Below, piece by piece: positions 6,815 through 9,343 of a DNA stretch of 9,343 nt. How positions within the stretch are numbered: position 1 is the first letter of the stretch; every line of letters begins with the position of its first letter. The position numbers and the translations under genes are program-made. Origin of the DNA: an uncultured Bacilli bacterium (GTDB lineage Bacteria > Bacillota_I > Bacilli_A > RFN20 > CAG-288). The notes below the pieces were generated by a model, which was not told the origin of the DNA, did not search any database, and was given only the letters and a program-made list of their open reading frames with translations. The stretch lies in NCBI GenBank assembly GCA_934725685.1, contig CAKVBX010000050.1, positions 1-9,343 on the forward strand. The letters are read 5' to 3'.

Positions 6815-6949
6815 TTCAATCCGCTACGGAAGTCATGTTATCTCCGGCAATTGAGAAAATACACCTTGTGTCGTGTCTTTGCTGTGTTATTAGACCTGTG
6901 GAATTTCATGATACCGAATGATCATTTGGGTTAAGAAACGAAAAACGTG

Positions 6950-6975
6950 AAAAAAGACGTCCCGTCAAGGACGCC
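6950..6975 (-). terminator. Rho-independent terminator after tRNA-Ala
   Basis: On the minus strand GGCGTCC (6975-6969) pairs with GGACGTC (6962-6956), including one G-T pair, around a 6-nt loop, and is followed by six T residues (6955-6950). It lies 64 nt beyond the tRNA 3' end. The rest of 6815-7036 shows no gene, and I see no + strand terminator for the regulator gene there. Confidence 0.8.
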
Positions 6976-7036
6976 ATTTTAGAACGATACCCATATAGCC
7001 ATTGCAGTTGACATATACCGGTTCGCTTAGAAATCG

Positions 7037-7049
7037 TTTTGGTGGAGCT
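7037..7049. repeat. Right copy of 13-bp direct repeat (att-like), overlapping the tRNA-Ala 3' end
   Basis: TTTTGGTGGAGCT is identical to 5261-5273. Ten of its bases are the CCA, discriminator and acceptor strand of the intact tRNA. An element between the two copies would keep the tRNA whole on one side and leave a displaced 3' fragment on the other, which is what is seen. Confidence 0.45.
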
Positions 7050-7115
7050 GACGAGGATCGAACTCGCGACCTCCTGCTTGCAAAGCAGGCGCTCTCCCAA
7101 TTGAGCTACAGCCCC
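7040..7115 (-). tRNA. tRNA-Ala (anticodon UGC), CCA encoded
   Basis: A complete 76-nt cloverleaf. The acceptor GGGGCTG pairs with CAGCTCC, with one G-T pair. The anticodon stem is CTGCT/AGCAG with loop TTTGCAA, anticodon TGC. The T loop is TTCGATC, the discriminator is A, and CCA is encoded. It reads GCN alanine codons, mainly GCA. It has its own promoter and terminator and does not depend on mtaB, which lies upstream in the same orientation. Confidence 0.98.
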
Positions 7116-7128
7116 AAAACGCTATATG

Positions 7129-7157
7129 ATTATAGTAATTGAGGAGGTAGAAATCAA
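7129..7157 (-). promoter_or_regulatory. tRNA-Ala promoter
   Basis: On the minus strand TTGATT (7157-7152) and a perfect TATAAT (7134-7129) are spaced by exactly 17 bp. The predicted start is near 7122, about 7 nt before the mature tRNA 5' end. It is the best promoter match in the window. Confidence 0.85.
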
Positions 7158-7195
7158 TTGTTTTCTAGAAACCTATGCGAAATCGTCTGAGAAAT

Positions 7196-8443
7196 TCAGG
7201 CTATGGCAACCGGGACGAAATCTTCCCGGATATCGGTTTCACTGTCTAAGGCGAAACGGAGATAATTCTCCGAATAGCCTTCGTATTTTCCGGATTTGTT
7301 TCTGCTTTCTACAAGTACCATGACTGTCTTTCCCTTTAAAGAGTCACGGAACGCATTTTCGTTTTTCTCGGAGAGTTCCATCAGCTTTTTGACGCGGTCC
7401 ATTCTGACACGCACCGGAACGCTTCCGTTCAGTTTGGCAGCCATTGTAAACGGCCTTTCACTATAGGGGAAGGCGTGAATTCTCATGAAGCCGACCTTTT
7501 CGATGAAGTGATAGGTATCCATGAAATCCTCTTCTGTTTCTGTCGGGAATCCTGTGATGACATCACAGGACAGGGCAACACCCGGAATTTCCTTTTTGAT
7601 TTTCTCGGTCAGCTGATAGAAGGAATCGAGAGAATATTTCCGGTTCATCTTCGTCAGGATTTTCTGACTCCCGGACTGAAGAGGGAGGTGGAAATGTGGG
7701 CAGAGGATATCCCTATGATTTCGGAACAGGGCGATATAGGCATCATCAATCTGGCTCGCCTCGACAGAGGAGACACGGATACGATAGGGCTTGTCCGATA
7801 AGGCAAGCATATCGGAAAGAAGCTGTGTCAGACGGTAGTCGGGATTCTCAGGGTCAGAATAGGAACCTGTATCGATGCCACCGATGATGAGTTCCTTGAC
7901 ACCATGATTGAGGAGATCCTTTGCTTCTTTGAGGATAGAGTCTTTTTTTCTTTTTCTTGAGTTGCCTCTTGTGAAAGGAACGACACAATAGGAACAGAAG
8001 TTGTCGCAGCCGTCCTGGACTTTGATGTAACCCCGGACATTGCGCTCCCCTTCCTCAGTCGGGGTATCCTCGTAGACAAAATGACGACTGTCGAGGTCGA
8101 CCTGGTCCTTGTTTTCGGATTCTATGCATTCGATGGACCCTTTTTTGGAGTTTCCGATTACCATCCTCACTTCAGGAATATCGAGATACTTTTCCTTATG
8201 AATCTGGGAGGAACATCCCATGATGTAAATCGGTTTGCCCGGATTGGCTCTGGCGACAGAGCGGACTTTCTGAAGATCCTTTTTCTCTGCTTCGCTGGTG
8301 ACGGCACAGGTGTTGATGAAGAAGACATCCGCTTCTTCTCCCTTTTTGGCGGGCTGATTGCCGTCCTTGATGAGACGTTCTTTCAGTGACTGTGATTCGT
8401 AGGAGTTGACTTTGCATCCCAAGGTGATGATATTGAATTTCAT
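7196..8443 (-). CDS. mtaB: tRNA (t6A37-C2)-methylthiotransferase MtaB
   Basis: A radical-SAM enzyme that adds a methylthio group to N6-threonylcarbamoyladenosine at position 37 of ANN-decoding tRNAs. Its 415 residues are slightly short for the family (about 430-450). The N-terminal domain has the cluster cysteines C10 (in GCKVNSYES, the MtaB-type motif), C46 (NTCAVTS) and C77 (GCSSQ). The radical-SAM motif CDNFCSYC gives C146, C150 and C153. A C-terminal TRAM-like RNA-binding domain (about 366-415) is compact. GCKVN and NTCAVTS favour MtaB over MiaB or RimO. The start codon overlaps the stop of the upstream gene by 4 nt (ATGA, 8440-8443), with AAAGGA as ribosome binding site inside that gene, so the two are translationally coupled. 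No clear terminator follows before the tRNA-Ala promoter. Confidence 0.95.
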   Translation of the reverse strand: MKFNIITLGCKVNSYESQSLKERLIKDGNQPAKKGEEADVFFINTCAVTSEAEKKDLQKVRSVARANPGKPIYIMGCSSQIHKEKYLDIPEVRMVIGNSKKGSIECIESENKDQVDLDSRHFVYEDTPTEEGERNVRGYIKVQDGCDNFCSYCVVPFTRGNSRKRKKDSILKEAKDLLNHGVKELIIGGIDTGSYSDPENPDYRLTQLLSDMLALSDKPYRIRVSSVEASQIDDAYIALFRNHRDILCPHFHLPLQSGSQKILTKMNRKYSLDSFYQLTEKIKKEIPGVALSCDVITGFPTETEEDFMDTYHFIEKVGFMRIHAFPYSERPFTMAAKLNGSVPVRVRMDRVKKLMELSEKNENAFRDSLKGKTVMVLVESRNKSGKYEGYSENYLRFALDSETDIREDFVPVAIA

Positions 8444-9207
8444 CGGTAACGTATCCTTTCTATCTTTCGTTTCCGCTTCTCTTCGAAGGCACTGAGCCGG
8501 TCAAAGAGATCCCCGGAAACCAGTTTTTGGTTTTTCAGATGATCCATAAAGGCTGTCTTATCATTCTCATAGTAGTTCTTTACTAAGAGAGAAAGCTTAT
8601 TGACAAGATCGGTCTTGTCTTTGTTTTTCATTTTTTCATCGAAGAGCGGAATGACACACTCGAGGCCTCCGAGATCATTGATGACATAAATGCTTTCCAT
8701 CGTTTCGTGATAGAAGGCTTTACTTTCCATGTCATGAACCGGAAGAGGAAGAAGCGAGGTGAATGCCGGAAACAGTTGTACGCCATAGACTTCAAACGGA
8801 TTGATCAGCGAAGCGGAATCATCCTTCAAAACGACGTCGTATGGGAAAGAGAGAAGAGATTGCGGATGATAGAGATAACGATGGTTGATGGAAGCGGAAT
8901 AGGTCGGAATGACAACGGGATTATGGCAGTTCCTTACTTGGGGAAGCTCCCGAAGGAATCTCTCATAATCTCCCCTGTTTATGGAATCCTTATGGGTTAG
9001 GAGGTAACTATTGATTTTCTTTCTGTTCTCCAGGCTTTTGGCGATGATGACACCCTTTAGGAGCGTAAAGAAATCGTCGTCGCGCCGGAACTGTCTTGTG
9101 GCAGGAGAGAAAAGAGAAATGTGAGAGTTAAAATAAAAGCGTTCCTCGGTTCTTGCGTCACTTTTGGGATTGAGGTAGTACAGATAATCGAGAAGCGTGT
9201 TTTTCAT
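8440..9207 (-). CDS. Conserved-looking protein of unknown function, coupled to mtaB
   Basis: I do not recognise this 255-residue protein. It has no signal peptide, membrane segment or obvious metal motif. The N-terminus is rich in Tyr and Phe, the centre holds hydrophobic strands with FPYDVVLKDD and GVQLFPAFTSLLPLP, and the C-terminus is a strongly basic helix (FEEKRKRKIERIRYR). The LFPAFTS stretch faintly resembles the core of SseB-type domains; that is a hint, not an assignment. An in-frame TAG lies ten codons upstream, so 9207 is the only ATG or NTG start nearby. It has almost no Shine-Dalgarno, and the promoter predicts an mRNA beginning at or next to the ATG. The 4-nt overlap with mtaB suggests a shared role, perhaps in tRNA or translation, by inference from position only. 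Confidence 0.85.
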   Translation of the reverse strand: MKNTLLDYLYYLNPKSDARTEERFYFNSHISLFSPATRQFRRDDDFFTLLKGVIIAKSLENRKKINSYLLTHKDSINRGDYERFLRELPQVRNCHNPVVIPTYSASINHRYLYHPQSLLSFPYDVVLKDDSASLINPFEVYGVQLFPAFTSLLPLPVHDMESKAFYHETMESIYVINDLGGLECVIPLFDEKMKNKDKTDLVNKLSLLVKNYYENDKTAFMDHLKNQKLVSGDLFDRLSAFEEKRKRKIERIRYR

Positions 9208-9214
9208 GCCTACT

Positions 9215-9244
9215 ATTGTAAGACAGAATCCTTCCTAAAATCAA
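9215..9244 (-). promoter_or_regulatory. Promoter of the unknown gene-mtaB operon, predicting a leaderless mRNA
   Basis: On the minus strand TTGATT (9244-9239) and TACAAT (9220-9215) are spaced by 18 bp. Transcription starting 7-8 nt later would begin at 9208-9207, the start codon itself. An AGGAAGG at 9236-9230 would lie upstream of the start site and so not act in translation. The -35 box overlaps the T tract of the adjacent terminator. Confidence 0.55.
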
Positions 9245-9268
9245 AAAAAGTAATACATTGTGTATTAC
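9243..9268 (-). terminator. Rho-independent terminator directly abutting the right terminal repeat
   Basis: A perfect 8-bp stem GTAATACA/TGTATTAC (9250-9268) with a 3-nt loop is followed on the minus strand by seven T residues (9249-9243). It would end transcription coming from the right. Its last base (9268) is immediately next to the start of the 75-bp repeat. Confidence 0.8.
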
Positions 9269-9343
9269 TATGAGTTGACATAGCAAGTGCAACACTTTCA
9301 TGGAGTGGAGGGTTTTCTGTTCAGACTGCAGTCTGAACAGAAA
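9269..9343. repeat. Right copy of 75-bp inverted terminal repeat with 30-bp palindromic tip
   Basis: Exact reverse complement of 1-75. The outer 30 bases (9314-9343) are the same perfect palindrome, so the two contig tips are identical 30-mers in either direction. TTGACA at 9275-9280 points outward, towards the missing body of the repeat, with no convincing -10 behind it in view. It is probably the end of a multicopy element. No internal gene of that element lies in the window. Confidence 0.85.

Noticed and set aside
7141..7150. GAGGAGGTAG looks like a ribosome binding site for a + strand gene at 7126-7323.
   Set aside because: It lies within the spacer of the tRNA-Ala promoter, and the open frame runs antisense into mtaB.
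1..9343. A linear replicon with hairpin telomeres, or a complete transposon bounded by the inverted ends.
   Set aside because: The content is chromosomal housekeeping genes with no protelomerase, transposase or replication gene; a repeat-broken contig is simpler.

Overview
The window looks like a chromosomal contig from a low-to-mid GC Firmicute (Bacillota). A cmk-der pair in direct translational overlap, TTGACA/TATAAT-type promoters, GGAGG ribosome binding sites and Rho-independent terminators all fit. The cmk-der adjacency, known from Mollicutes, and the style of the proteins suggest an Erysipelotrichia/Mollicutes-side lineage. That is inference; no rRNA or marker comparison could be made.

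Left block, + strand (76-4134): a small tail-anchored-looking membrane protein, cmk (CMP kinase) and der (ribosome-assembly GTPase) are packed with no gap or 4-nt overlaps and end at a strong terminator. rmuC (DNA-recombination factor, one N-terminal membrane anchor plus coiled coil) follows with its own ribosome binding site.

Middle block (4135-7036): about 1.1 kb with no convincing protein gene but many local inverted repeats, several needing G-U pairs on the + strand, and a possible + strand terminator at 5098-5127. This may be a large structured RNA or a decayed gene. It is followed by a minus-strand terminator, a 24-nt orphan 3' end of a tRNA or tmRNA, and a repeat-rich operator/promoter driving an AlbA_2/RecG-like ATP-binding regulator, probably from a leaderless mRNA. 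This gene looks more AT-rich than its neighbours. A 13-bp direct repeat (5261-5273 and 7037-7049) brackets it, the right copy being the 3' end of the intact tRNA-Ala, so 5264-7040 resembles a small tRNA-targeted islet without an integrase.

Right block, minus strand (7040-9268): a 255-residue protein of unknown function is translationally coupled (ATGA overlap) to mtaB, the t6A37 methylthiotransferase. An independently promoted tRNA-Ala(UGC) follows. The coupling of a tRNA-modification enzyme to an unknown protein is the main functional lead here.

Both ends carry the same 75-bp sequence in inverted orientation, each tipped by a perfect 30-bp palindrome. The simplest reading is a multicopy element (probably an insertion sequence end) at which the assembly broke. 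Because the tips are identical palindromes, a circular join or fold-back artefact is also possible.
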